From positions 62,001 to 126,000 of the forward strand of contig VSDH01000002.1 in NCBI GenBank assembly GCA_008636105.1: a stretch of DNA of 64,000 bases, given 5' to 3'. The translations under genes and the position numbers were made by a program. Position 1 is the first letter of the stretch, and every line of letters begins with the position of its first letter. This document shows positions 16,758 through 25,669 of the stretch, piece after piece. The notes under the pieces are model-generated. The model made no database searches and was not told the origin of the DNA. It saw only the letters and a program-made list of their open reading frames with translations. The stretch comes from Candidatus Scalindua sediminis (lineage in GTDB: Bacteria; Planctomycetota; Brocadiia; Brocadiales; Scalinduaceae).

Positions 16758-17774
16758 ATGATAAAAGAAATAATTGGAAGAGTAGTAGAGGGTGAAAACC
16801 TTTCAATCGAGGAAAGCAGGGTAGTAATGAATGAGATAATGGAAGGTGAAGCTACAGATGTGCAGATTGCTTCATTTATTACGGCTCTGCGAATGAAAGG
16901 GGAAACGGTCAATGAAATTGCCGGCTGTGCAAGCGTCATGAGAGAGAAAGCCACGCATATTGACGTAGGTGATGATATCGTTGTTGATACGTGTGGTACC
17001 GGTGGGGATGCAAAATGTACATTTAACATATCTACCGCCGCTGCATTTGTTGTTGCAGGGGCTGGCTTAAAAGTTGCCAAACACGGCAATACGGCTTCTT
17101 CAAGCCATTGTGGAAGCGCTGATGTGCTCAAGGTATTAGGTGTTAATGTTGAAGCAAGTACTAAGACTGTTGAAAGGTGCATACAGGAGGCAAATATAGG
17201 TTTTCTCTTGGCGCCACTCTTGCACTGCTCAATGAAACATGCTGTAGTTCCAAGACGTGAGATAGGAATAAAGACTATCTTTAATATCCTTGGTCCATTA
17301 ACTAATCCAGCAAGGGCTACAAGGCAGGTAATTGGTGTATATGATGCAAAATTAACTGATATTGTGTCAAAGGTCCTGAAAAAATTGGGGGCTGAACATG
17401 CCTTCGTAGTTTATGGTTATGATGGTTTGGACGAGATTACGACTACTGAAAAAACAAAGGTTTGTGAGTTGAAAGACGGGAAGATTAAGAGTTATTTTAT
17501 CACACATGAGAGCTTTGGGATTCCAAAGGCGGAGATAAGTGACTTCGTTGTTAATTCTCCTGAAGAAAGTGCGGATGTAATCAGGGAGGTGTTAAATGGA
17601 GTTAAAGGTCCCAGACGTGATATAGTTCTCCTAAATGCTTCTGCTGCCATTGTTGCAGGGAACAAAGGTGTGAACGATTTAAGGCACGGAATACAAATTG
17701 CTTCAGAGGCGATTGATTCAGGCAGGGCCAAGGCGTCTCTGGAAAACTTAATCAGGATAACTCAAGGAAAATGA
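16758..17774 (+). CDS. trpD: Anthranilate phosphoribosyltransferase
   Basis: TrpD transfers phosphoribose from PRPP to anthranilate in tryptophan synthesis. The 338-residue protein has the PRPP-binding VDTCGTGGDAKCTFNISTAA, the KHGNTASSSHCGSADVL motif and the late KTIFNILGPLTNPA segment. Length is standard. It stands alone without other trp genes. The ATG follows a promoter by 7 bases, so the message is probably leaderless. A 218-base inverted-repeat element lies directly after the stop. Confidence 0.95.
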   Translation: MIKEIIGRVVEGENLSIEESRVVMNEIMEGEATDVQIASFITALRMKGETVNEIAGCASVMREKATHIDVGDDIVVDTCGTGGDAKCTFNISTAAAFVVAGAGLKVAKHGNTASSSHCGSADVLKVLGVNVEASTKTVERCIQEANIGFLLAPLLHCSMKHAVVPRREIGIKTIFNILGPLTNPARATRQVIGVYDAKLTDIVSKVLKKLGAEHAFVVYGYDGLDEITTTEKTKVCELKDGKIKSYFITHESFGIPKAEISDFVVNSPEESADVIREVLNGVKGPRRDIVLLNASAAIVAGNKGVNDLRHGIQIASEAIDSGRAKASLENLIRITQGK

Positions 17775-17790
17775 ACATTCACATAATCAT

Positions 17791-18008
17791 AATTGCACAA
17801 TATCAAGTGGAATCATGTACCCTCCCTTTCGCTCTTACAGAGCCTACTTTCGGGGGAGGTCGTGCCTAAGGCAGATTCGCTGTGGCGAACGTCCTCGTCC
17901 GCCCTGGCGGGATTCCAGCACTGAACCCTGGAATCCCTGCGAAAGCAGGGCTGGTAATCTTGCGAAGGAAATGAAGTATTTTAGTATTCCACTTGATATT
18001 GTGCAATT
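17791..18008. mobile_element. MITE-like element with perfect 23-base inverted ends
   Basis: Positions 17791-17813 and 17986-18008 are exact reverse complements over 23 bases and bound a 218-base non-coding element. The inside is GC-richer and palindromic. It holds the GTCGTGCCTAAGGCAGAT module also found near 23300 and 31940. Bases 17830-17853 match 54817-54840 perfectly in inverse orientation. It lies between convergent trpD and the site-2 protease gene. No clear target duplication was found. Confidence 0.85.
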
Positions 18009-18017
18009 ACCCATAAG

Positions 18018-19142
18018 CTATACACTGAGGTCCATTTTGTGTTTTATGATTTGCATTATGTCTCGATGAGAAACAATGCCTACCAGTTTTCCGTTGTCAA
18101 GGACTGGTATTCTTCCCAAACCTTTCCTGACCATTTTGGACATGGCACTGGTAGCATCATCATCAGGGCTTACGCATAAGCTGATTATTTTTGAATCAAG
18201 TATCTTCCTAACATCAACCTTATCCCAGTCTTTTCTGGGAATTTGCTTTACATCATGGATTGAAACAATCCCAATAAAGTTTCCGTTACTTACCACAGGA
18301 TAGCTGTTATATCGGTGCTTGAGAAAGTAATTATCTACCAATTTATCAAGTGTTGTAGAATCTTCTATAGTTACTAAATCACGAGTCATAATTTCAGAGA
18401 TCTTTATGCCGTGTAAAAGTCTTCCTGTCAAGAGCTGTTGATAACCCGATTCAGCAGCACCTTTGAGAAATATTCCAATGAATGCAAACCACAGTCCACC
18501 GATGAAATTTCCGGTAAAGATATTGAAAAAACCGAAGATTATCAAAAATACTCCTAAAGACGAACCAATTCTGCTTGTTGTATACGTTGCCTTTTTTATG
18601 TCACCTGTAGAATTCCAGATGATAGCACGAAGTATTCTTCCTCCATCAAGTGGGAAACCTGGCAGTAAATTAAATATCATCAATGCCAGATTTATAAACA
18701 CGCAATATTTTAGTATGCCAATTAACGGGATGATTGGTAAAAAACTTGTAAAGAATTTGCTAATTATAAAAAAAAGAAGCGCAAGGGCACCCGAACAAAT
18801 AGGACCCGCAACGGCCATTTTAATCTCTGACTTGGCGGTAGTGGGTTCTTCGGTCATTTCTGCTACACCGCCAAAAATAAACAGCGTAATACCCTTTATG
18901 GGTATATTGTTTTTTTTGGCAACCAGGGAATGACTCAATTCGTGAAGTAAAACAGATACAAAGAGAAGCACAGCCGAAAAAATCCCCATCATCCAATATA
19001 TTGATTTATCAAACCCGGGATATATCGTGGGGAAATAACCTGATGCCAGGGTCCAAGAAATAAACGCAACAATTATGAACCAGCTCAAGTCAAGCTTTAT
19101 TGGGATGTTAAATATTCTTATTAGTTCTATTTGTCTTCTCAC
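18018..19142 (-). CDS. Site-2 protease (M50) with CBS domain pair
   Basis: A 374-residue intramembrane zinc protease. About six hydrophobic segments occupy residues 15-220. The zinc site is H67-E-L-S-H71 in LLHELSHSLVAKK, and the second signature is LPGFPLDGGRIL. Residues 245-370 form two CBS motifs (EIMTRDLVTIEDSTTL and ILDSKIISLCVSPDDDATS), which usually bind adenine nucleotides. Such S2P-CBS proteins cleave membrane-bound regulators; the substrate here is unknown. The start is GTG at 19142. A decayed ferritin-like gene lies immediately upstream on the same strand. Confidence 0.9.
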   Translation of the reverse strand: MRRQIELIRIFNIPIKLDLSWFIIVAFISWTLASGYFPTIYPGFDKSIYWMMGIFSAVLLFVSVLLHELSHSLVAKKNNIPIKGITLFIFGGVAEMTEEPTTAKSEIKMAVAGPICSGALALLFFIISKFFTSFLPIIPLIGILKYCVFINLALMIFNLLPGFPLDGGRILRAIIWNSTGDIKKATYTTSRIGSSLGVFLIIFGFFNIFTGNFIGGLWFAFIGIFLKGAAESGYQQLLTGRLLHGIKISEIMTRDLVTIEDSTTLDKLVDNYFLKHRYNSYPVVSNGNFIGIVSIHDVKQIPRKDWDKVDVRKILDSKIISLCVSPDDDATSAMSKMVRKGLGRIPVLDNGKLVGIVSHRDIMQIIKHKMDLSV

Positions 19143-19144
19143 TA

Positions 19145-19600
19145 TTAGAGTCTCTTTTTATATGTGTTAGGTAATCTGCTCTTTGCCCATTCAGTTAACC
19201 ATTTTAAATGGCCTTCTTCCATCTTGATGAATACATTATATTTTTCAATTGTTTAGTTATCGACTTTATCCAGCAGAACCCCTTTTTGTTTTCTATAAGT
19301 TTAAATACCACTCTTTTCAAGGTATATGTCCGTCTTTAATATTGTATATTGGCCACCAATTGCACTAAAGAAGCCTATATGGTACTAAATAATCTGGTGA
19401 TCTTTTCAAGTGGCAAAGGATAACTTCCGTATCTTACGATAATTTTATTTAGTTCATTCTTATGCATATTTTCGTCTCTACTGAATCTTTGTAGTTTTTC
19501 CTTTAGGGTTATGTCCTTTACCAATTTTGCCTGGATTTTATAAATAACTACCGCTCCGGTTTATGTGAGATGATTTAGTTTTAATGATATTAGAAATCTT
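19145..19600 (-). pseudogene. Decayed ferritin-like / Coq7-like protein gene
   Basis: Reading the minus strand gives successive fragments in different frames: GAVVIYKIQAKLVKDI through KITRLFSTI and a stop, then GFFSAIGGQYTILKT, then MEEGHLKWLTEWAKSRL ending at 19145. Together they resemble the ferritin-like diiron fold of Coq7 or rubrerythrin relatives, with the acidic and histidine residues in RDENMHKNEL and EEGHL. At least two frame breaks or stops are present. It is immediately upstream of the protease gene on the same strand. The upstream boundary is uncertain. Confidence 0.5.
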
Positions 19601-19677
19601 CTTGAAAGCTTTGCCACTATTAGATTTTTGATTTGGATTCTAAGAGGGATAAATGAAAATGGTGGTAATACCTTAAG

Positions 19678-20346
19678 CTAGTGAAATGTCTTGTTGTCAG
19701 GAGCTTTTCTCTTAAGCTCTACGTTTTGCATTAATTCTTTCACCTCATCATCTGTTACTTGTTCAAAATCGTAATAGAAATTTCCAATTGCAAGAAAGAA
19801 TTCTGGTGTTTCCAAACAGATAATTTCATCAGAAAGAGTTTTCAGTTTTGCAAATGTATCCTTCGGGGATAACGGTATGGCCACCACCAGTTTTTTTATT
19901 CCTTCCTCATTTAATGCCTTTATTGCCGCTATCATAGTAAAGCCGGTTGCAACCCCATCGTCAACCAGGATAATAGTTTTGTCCTTAACTGAAGGCAGCT
20001 TTCCCCCACCTCTATATGTAATTATGCGTCTTTCAATCTCGGCTTTTTGTCTGTTTATTTCTTCATCCAGATAACTTTGTGGGATATTGTATCTTTCTAC
20101 AATACGTTCATTAAGTTCCAGCCTGCCGTTTTCTGCGATTGCTCCAATTGCAAATTCCGGTTCTCCGGGAAAACCTATCTTGTGGGTTATAATAATATCC
20201 AGAGGCGCACAAATCTTTTGTGCTATCTCCGCACCAATAACAACGCCGCCTCTGGGTAAAGCGATTACGATTACGTCTTTTTCAACACTATATTGGGTTA
20301 ATTTTTCCGCTAATTTAAGTCCAGCTTCTTTTCTGTCTTGAAACAT
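19678..20346 (-). CDS. Phosphoribosyltransferase-family protein
   Basis: A 222-residue protein of the stand-alone PRTase group (COG1926 type). The PRPP-binding loop is KTIILVDDGVATGFTMIAAI, with two acidic residues followed by the small-residue loop. The N-terminal VIALPRGGVVIGAEIA and IGFPGEPEFAIGAI segments are typical of this family. The substrate is not known; members have been linked to stress and to phosphate or base metabolism. It is an isolated minus-strand gene with no obvious partner. Confidence 0.8.
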   Translation of the reverse strand: MFQDRKEAGLKLAEKLTQYSVEKDVIVIALPRGGVVIGAEIAQKICAPLDIIITHKIGFPGEPEFAIGAIAENGRLELNERIVERYNIPQSYLDEEINRQKAEIERRIITYRGGGKLPSVKDKTIILVDDGVATGFTMIAAIKALNEEGIKKLVVAIPLSPKDTFAKLKTLSDEIICLETPEFFLAIGNFYYDFEQVTDDEVKELMQNVELKRKAPDNKTFH

Positions 20347-20495
20347 TGTTATTAATCCTTATATTTGTGATTCCCACGATAAATTATAGCTGACAAGCTT
20401 CCTATTCATAATATAGACTTTTTATTTATAATTTTCTATAAAAAACAAGTATTTCTTTTATGTCAAAGGCGAAGGGAATATTTAATTATTTCATC

Positions 20496-20768
20496 TCATA
20501 ATTTTCCTATTAATATTAAAATGCCTACGGTGATAAATGCGACTGCGGATAGGACCTTTATGAAATATATTGGTATCACCTTTGTTATTACACCACCGAA
20601 TGCCACGCCTATTATGGTTATTACTGCAAAAGCGATCATAGACCCTATAAAAACAGTAAGTGGTTTATTTGTCTTACTCGTCATTATAATTGCTGCTATT
20701 TGTGTCTTATCACCGAGTTCTGCAAGAAAGATTGTTGAAAATGTTGCTATGAGAATTTTCCAATCCAT
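20496..20768 (-). CDS. Half-size GDT1/UPF0016 family cation transporter
   Basis: A 90-residue membrane protein with three hydrophobic segments and the family signature ELGDKTQ near residue 17. GDT1/TMEM165/MneA proteins export or exchange Mn2+ or Ca2+ and usually contain two copies of this unit. This one is the single-repeat form, so it would have to dimerise or pair with a second half-protein. No second half is adjacent. The gene looks intact with a plausible ATG at 20768. Confidence 0.8.
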   Translation of the reverse strand: MDWKILIATFSTIFLAELGDKTQIAAIIMTSKTNKPLTVFIGSMIAFAVITIIGVAFGGVITKVIPIYFIKVLSAVAFITVGILILIGKL

Positions 20769-20843
20769 AATAATTCCTTTCTTTTAGTAGTTAACGGATT
20801 TTCTTTTGCAGGGTAAAATGACAAATTTGAGACAGGGAAGAAG

Positions 20844-21421
20844 CTAATTTATTTGTATGATACGGTTACGTATTGCATTAAGAGAATTTGATACGGTCTT
20901 TTTGAATGTAAGCCTGAATAACCATTTTGGGACGTAAAAATTTGGTTTGACTTTTAAATCATAGGTTAAAAGTGTGCCTTTATCATTAATCTTGTTCAAA
21001 ATCCACTTCCCTTCGAAAATATCCATATCTCCTTTAGTCCCTTTAAAAGTTAATTTATCTGGATATTCATGTTTAACAGACATTTCCTGTGATAGGATCT
21101 TACTAAAAATAAGAATGCTTGCCTTGTTTTTTTGTTCAATGATGGCAGTGTCATCCTCTCGTCTGATTAATTTACTGTCCAATAAATCAGGAGTAAAATC
21201 AGCGAGATGATTGTAATCTGTTAGTAATTGCCAGTTTTATCTCTTTCTTCCTCTATAAAGATGCTTGCCTTTGCCCTTTGAGGCCATTGTCCTCTGCTAA
21301 ATATTTCAAAAACAACTTCACCAGCATGGTTTTCTCCAACAGTATCTTCTGCAAGACATGATAAGGTATTGTACATACATAAAACAATAAAAATCCAACT
21401 GAGATAAATTTTAATGCCCAT
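20844..21421 (-). pseudogene. Exported SRPBCC-fold protein gene with a frameshift
   Basis: Two adjacent minus-strand frames form one protein. The N-terminal part starts with a signal peptide (MGIKIYLSWIFIVLCMYN) and runs to FIEEERDK. The C-terminal part reads NWQLLTDYNHLADFTPDL in another frame and continues to residue-normal ends. The DYNHLADF and later segments fit the START/SRPBCC cyclase-dehydrase family. The frames join if one A is added to the A-run at 21235-21238 (TTTT on the plus strand). This could be a true mutation, a sequencing error or slippage. The upstream ORF is also open to an ATG at 21496. Confidence 0.75.
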
Positions 21422-21525
21422 GTATAGATAAATATTGCCGTTTTTGTTTACGGATATGCAGAAACTGCTTAATAAGTTGTGGAATTCCCGTTTCACAGGA
21501 TAATGAGCAATTACGTTATGCGGGA

Positions 21526-22326
21526 TTATGCCTCTAAGAACTTTTTACAAAAGATCAAACTATTGTAAATACTATTCTTTTCCTGAGCCATGTTTTTCCC
21601 CTGTTTGTCAAGTGGTTGTAATTCGATAGTTAACAGCCCCTTGTAATCGTAAGACTTTATAGTCTTAAGTAGCTTTGGCAATGGTAGATTACCTTTACCT
21701 GGCTCTAAATGTTCATACCTGTCATAATCACTGATATGGATATTTAGTATTCTATCGTTTAACTTCTTGAAATATTGTACTATGTCCAGACTCATAGTCC
21801 CCAGATGGGTAGTATCAAATGTCAAATGGATTCCTTCCTTTTTGGAAAAATAGTATAGTTTGTCGGGATCAGAAATGGCATATTTAGAATGATTGAGGAT
21901 TCTGTTTCTAAATCGAATCGGCATATTTTCTACGGTGAGATTAATACCGTTTAATATTCTCCTGCATCTTGTGAGACATTTTTTAAATTTATATATCTTA
22001 TAAGATTTAAAAAATATAGCCATTGGAGGATGGACATTCAAGAGTTGAGGTTTTATTATGTTAGCAATATTTGATGATTTAATCATTGAATCCCAGTAAT
22101 TGCCTGTCCCGTTAAGTTTAAAGGGAGAATGGATACTTAATACTGGAATATTGTGTTTTTCCGAAAGGTCTTGAATGTCACTGGGTGTGAATTCCTGGTT
22201 GGGAGGACCTAAGAGTAACTCTATGCCGTCAAAACCTAATTCTTTTGCAACCCTGAAGCTTTCCTCGAATGGATACGTATAAAGACTACCTGTAGATAAG
22301 GCTATTTTATTATTTGAATGTTCCAA
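21526..22326 (-). CDS. Sugar phosphate isomerase/epimerase-like TIM-barrel protein
   Basis: A 266-residue protein of the xylose-isomerase-like / AP endonuclease 2 superfamily. It shows the strand pattern FDGIELLLG, SIHSPF, LTVENMP, LTFDTTHLG, LNIHISD and LLTIELQP, which supplies the usual metal-binding His, Glu and Asp residues. The substrate is unknown; members act on sugars, inositols or DNA. A hydrophobic or membrane segment is absent, so it is cytosolic. It is the last of a run of minus-strand genes and is divergent from the CPBP protease gene. Confidence 0.8.
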   Translation of the reverse strand: MEHSNNKIALSTGSLYTYPFEESFRVAKELGFDGIELLLGPPNQEFTPSDIQDLSEKHNIPVLSIHSPFKLNGTGNYWDSMIKSSNIANIIKPQLLNVHPPMAIFFKSYKIYKFKKCLTRCRRILNGINLTVENMPIRFRNRILNHSKYAISDPDKLYYFSKKEGIHLTFDTTHLGTMSLDIVQYFKKLNDRILNIHISDYDRYEHLEPGKGNLPLPKLLKTIKSYDYKGLLTIELQPLDKQGKNMAQEKNSIYNSLIFCKKFLEA

Positions 22327-22420
22327 AGAAAAAACCTCTTTTAGTTATAGTATTTTAAATTTGTGATTATATGATATTATCTTATCTTGTTGAATATAAT
22401 AATTTTGCACGGGAGACATG

Positions 22421-22451
22421 CCCTGTAGGCTAGAACGCCGTACAGGGTTTT
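22421..22451 (+). terminator. Terminator-like hairpin in the CPBP gene leader
   Basis: CCCTGTA at 22421-22427 pairs perfectly with TACAGGG at 22441-22447 and is followed by TTTT. It lies between two divergent genes, so it does not follow any plus-strand gene. If transcription of the CPBP gene starts upstream it would be an attenuator; otherwise it may be an isolated palindrome. Confidence 0.4.
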
Positions 22452-22537
22452 AAATTGGCTTAAAAAGAGCCTCGCATATTGAGCATCGCAATTTTCTTGT
22501 CCTATTCAGTCTGGACAGGTGAAAAGGAGGATAATTT

Positions 22538-23113
22538 ATTATTGCTTATTCAAGATACAAACTTTTAATCCTCACCCTTCTGACAGAGGGTATAGTCTTA
22601 ATACTAGCCTTATTTCTGGCAAAGTATTTTGGTATTAAATTCCTTCCTTTAACTGAGAACCTTTTCCGTGACATCCTGTTGGGTACTTTTGGGGCATCAT
22701 TTCCTCTGGTTCTATTTATCTTTTTGGTTTCAAAACAGGCAGAAAAGATTCCTTTTATGGGTTCCCTTAGAAAGACAATTATAAATGATATAAGTGTTAT
22801 ATTTTCTAAGACTAAATTACTGGATTTATGCCTGATTTCTATCCTTGCAGGCTTTGCTGAAGAGTTATTATTTAGAGGAGTGATTCAGGTCAAATTAGGT
22901 ATTATTGGAGCGAGCATAATCTTCGGGCTTCTGCATTTTATAACCCCTGCCTATTGTGTTATTGCTACAATTATGGGATTTTATTTGGGGTTTTTATTCC
23001 AGTATTACGAGAGCCTTCTTATACCTATCCAATTGCATTTTATATATGATTTGGGCGCTTTGGTATATCTAAGATATTACGTAAGTACAGAAACTAACGT
23101 TCTGAAATCATAA
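22538..23113 (+). CDS. CPBP-family intramembrane protease, probable AUU start
   Basis: The protein is a CPBP/CAAX-like glutamic intramembrane protease with EELLFRG, FGLLHF and a late QLHFIYD motif holding the catalytic residues. The only canonical start is TTG at 22679, which would remove the first transmembrane segment and has no ribosome site. The frame stays open upstream to 22535 and encodes a good first segment (LLTEGIVLILALFLAKYF). AAGGAGG at 22524-22530 lies 7 bases before ATT at 22538, so AUU is the likely start, giving 191 residues. No ATG, GTG or TTG lies between. The target of the protease is unknown. Confidence 0.78.
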   Translation: MIAYSRYKLLILTLLTEGIVLILALFLAKYFGIKFLPLTENLFRDILLGTFGASFPLVLFIFLVSKQAEKIPFMGSLRKTIINDISVIFSKTKLLDLCLISILAGFAEELLFRGVIQVKLGIIGASIIFGLLHFITPAYCVIATIMGFYLGFLFQYYESLLIPIQLHFIYDLGALVYLRYYVSTETNVLKS

Positions 23114-23221
23114 CCAAAGGACATATCAACCAGATCGTCCGTTTTGGCGGACAAGAATGAACCAACAAAGGCGTAATAAACATAATGGTTGGGTTTAAAA
23201 ATCAGACATACACGATAGAAC

Positions 23222-23445
23222 GTGAAGCTCCACGTCTTTATAGCCGTTGCTTCCCGACTGCCAACCCGACATAGTTCTTGGCGGGTGTCGGACATAGAAG
23301 TCGTGCCTTAGGCAGATCCGCCTTCGGCGTGATTACTCCAAGGGGCGTCTCAGGTGGCTTGTGTTACTGGGTTCCTTAGAGCGAAACCCCGCACCGAAAT
23401 CCATTTATCCACGGGTTCAAAGCCGTGGATAAATGGTGCGTGGGT
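23222..23445. repeat. Palindromic element, copy 1 (IS605-end-like hairpins)
   Basis: About 224 bases shared with 31889-32088. One end forms a hairpin with GAAGCTCCA and TGCTTC arms. The other forms a long hairpin with CCATTTATCCACGG and CCGTGGATAAATGG. The middle carries GTCGTGCCTTAGGCAGATCC. This copy has about 25 extra bases near 23261-23285 compared with copy 2, again at a hairpin loop. The terminal hairpins resemble IS200/IS605-type ends, but no transposase is inside, so it is a possible non-autonomous derivative. Confidence 0.8.
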
Positions 23446-23455
23446 AAATTCCTTC

Positions 23456-24124
23456 TTAAATCTTGCCTGGAGCTACCTCTATTATCCAGTAGGACACAAG
23501 CCACGAAAAACCTATCGATAAAGAGAAAAGGAATCCTCTTAGCACTAAAAGAATCTTTTGTGTATATGCAAGCACAGAAAAGGACAAACAATAGCTAAAG
23601 GGTATGAAAACCGGGACGCCGAGGAGTTCGAATCTGGCCTTGTTAAAGGTCCACAATTCACCTTTTAAACCGGTAAATTCCATGATTACGGTTATAACAA
23701 ACATTATCATTCCTACTATGCAGGCAGTATAGATAATATTGCCGGTAAAATGAAAAACCCTTGAAGATAAGTGGCTTGTAAATATTGTGAGGAAGCAGAA
23801 TGAAAACGGTACGTAAAGGGGTGTGTTGATGATCTTTACATCTGCAGTCGAATATGATCCCCACTCTGTTAGCGGGGCAAAGGTGTTTTCAACAAGGGGA
23901 TAAATCAGGCAAACAATAAAGCCAAGGACAAGATCATTTCTTAATAATAAGGCATTGGGATATAAGCTTGAAAATATAATTAGGAGAGATATTGATCCGA
24001 ATACCCCTGAATAAACCAGCACTAAATTCTTCAAATAAATGTTAATGAGGCACGCAAAAAACAGGATGCCTACACTGGCAAGGACTGCAATATCAGTTGT
24101 AGAAATTAGTTCACTTCGTTTCAC
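23456..24124 (-). CDS. Polytopic membrane protein of unknown function
   Basis: A 222-residue protein with about six or seven hydrophobic segments and few charged loops. The loop ENTFAPLTEWGSYSTADV and following INTPLYVPFSF are the most distinctive parts. The overall look, with conserved-appearing E, P and Y residues between helices, recalls carotenoid-biosynthesis (CruF-like) membrane proteins, but that is a weak impression. A repeat element lies directly after its stop. No function is assigned. Confidence 0.65.
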   Translation of the reverse strand: MKRSELISTTDIAVLASVGILFFACLINIYLKNLVLVYSGVFGSISLLIIFSSLYPNALLLRNDLVLGFIVCLIYPLVENTFAPLTEWGSYSTADVKIINTPLYVPFSFCFLTIFTSHLSSRVFHFTGNIIYTACIVGMIMFVITVIMEFTGLKGELWTFNKARFELLGVPVFIPFSYCLSFSVLAYTQKILLVLRGFLFSLSIGFSWLVSYWIIEVAPGKI

Positions 24125-24410
24125 TAAGAACTTTGCTCCACATAAATTAGATATAGTGTTCGTTAGTAAAATTCAAGGTCAATTTGTGATGGTACATAAA
24201 ACAAAACATCCTTTCAAGTATATCTATCGATATATAATAATTGTTGTGGTGAAATAATAGGAAGTTATAATGTAACTGATGGATTTTATTCGCTATACAG
24301 TTTGATGTAGATGGTTACCTCATTCAGATATTAGGTAGCGAAAAGTTATTATGATACTAATACGTAAGAAAAAAATGAAAAAGGTTAGATGTTAAAGGGA
24401 AGAAAGGGCC

Positions 24411-25655
24411 ATGGCCAAGATTGAGACACTGAATGGTATTAACGTTGAGCTGATTAGAGAGGACTTTCCAATATTAAAAAGAAAGGTTCACGGGAATCAT
24501 CTTGCTTATCTGGATAGTGCTGCTACCTCGCAGAAACCTGCAAGTGTGATTGCCGTCATTAATGAGTTCTATAGTACTCACAATGCAACTGTCCATCGCG
24601 GGGTATATCAGATGAGTCAGGAGGCAACTGCAAGGTATAAAGATGCCCACGTAAAAGTAGCCCGATTCATAAATGCCAGAAGTTATGAAGAAATTGTTTT
24701 TGTACGAAATGCCACGGAGGCGATAAACCTTATTGCTTATAGTTGGGGAAGAGCGAATATTAAAGCAGGCGATGTAATCCTTCTTACTGAGATGGAGCAT
24801 CATAGTAATCTTGTGCCGTGGCAATTGCTTGCCAGGGAAAAGGGTGCAAGATTGGAATTTATATCGGTGGATAAGGACGGGCTGTTGGATCTGCAGGAGA
24901 TGAAGGAAAACATTGATGGCAGAATAAGGTTGATTGCCGTAACTCATATGTCCAATGTATTGGGCACTATAAATCCTGTAAAGTTAATCACGGAATTTGC
25001 CCATGAAAATGGAGCCTTAATCCTTGTAGATGCTGCACAGACGGTTCCTCGTTATGCAGTGGATGTGCAGGAAATTGACTGTGATTTTATGGTCTTTTCA
25101 GGCCATAAGATGCTTGCTCCAAATGGAATCGGAGCGCTCTATGCGAAAAGTGAGATCCTTGAAGATATGAAACCATTCATTACAGGAGGTAACATGATAC
25201 AGGAGGTCAAACTCAGAGAGAGCAAGTGGGGCGAGTTGCCATGGAGGTTTGAAGCAGGTACGCCAGCGATAGAAGAGGGAATTGCATTAGGCACAGCCAT
25301 TGATTATCTCGAAGGCCTTGGGATGGAATCGATCGAAAACTATGAAAGGCAGATTGTTGCTTATGCAATGGAACGTCTGAGCGAGATAGATGGCATTGAA
25401 ATTTACGGTCCGTCATCAGAGCAACGGGGCGGGCTTGTTTCTTTTAATCTTGCAGGTATACAACCGCACGATATTGCCGCCGCTCTTGATTATGACGGGA
25501 TAGCGATCAGGGCAGGGCACCATTGTGCGCAGCCTCTGCATGAGAAGTTAGGGATTAAGGCATCAGCAAGGGCAAGCTTTTATTTATATAACACCAGGGA
25601 AGAAGTGGATAGGCTGGTTAATGGCTTACATAAGGCAAAAAAGGTATTCGGATAA
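24411..25655 (+). CDS. sufS: Cysteine desulfurase, SufS/CsdA type
   Basis: A class V aminotransferase that removes sulfur from cysteine for Fe-S cluster assembly. The 414-residue protein has the PLP lysine K233 in FSGHKMLAPNG, the catalytic cysteine C372 in RAGHHCAQP and the SufS-type N-terminus YLDSAATSQKP. RAGHHCAQP with a short cysteine loop marks the group II SufS enzymes. No sufBCD or sufU/E genes are next to it in this window, so it is detached from any cluster-assembly operon. An ATG at 24411 is preceded by a weak AGAAAGGG site. Confidence 0.93.
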   Translation: MAKIETLNGINVELIREDFPILKRKVHGNHLAYLDSAATSQKPASVIAVINEFYSTHNATVHRGVYQMSQEATARYKDAHVKVARFINARSYEEIVFVRNATEAINLIAYSWGRANIKAGDVILLTEMEHHSNLVPWQLLAREKGARLEFISVDKDGLLDLQEMKENIDGRIRLIAVTHMSNVLGTINPVKLITEFAHENGALILVDAAQTVPRYAVDVQEIDCDFMVFSGHKMLAPNGIGALYAKSEILEDMKPFITGGNMIQEVKLRESKWGELPWRFEAGTPAIEEGIALGTAIDYLEGLGMESIENYERQIVAYAMERLSEIDGIEIYGPSSEQRGGLVSFNLAGIQPHDIAAALDYDGIAIRAGHHCAQPLHEKLGIKASARASFYLYNTREEVDRLVNGLHKAKKVFG

Positions 25656-25669
25656 ATAGGGTAGCGTGT

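Noticed and set aside
17815-18069. 84-codon ORF inside the 218-base element
   Set aside because: It reads through palindromic modules; the same residues (RSYRAYFR) appear in an antisense ORF of another repeat, showing the frame comes from repeat sequence.
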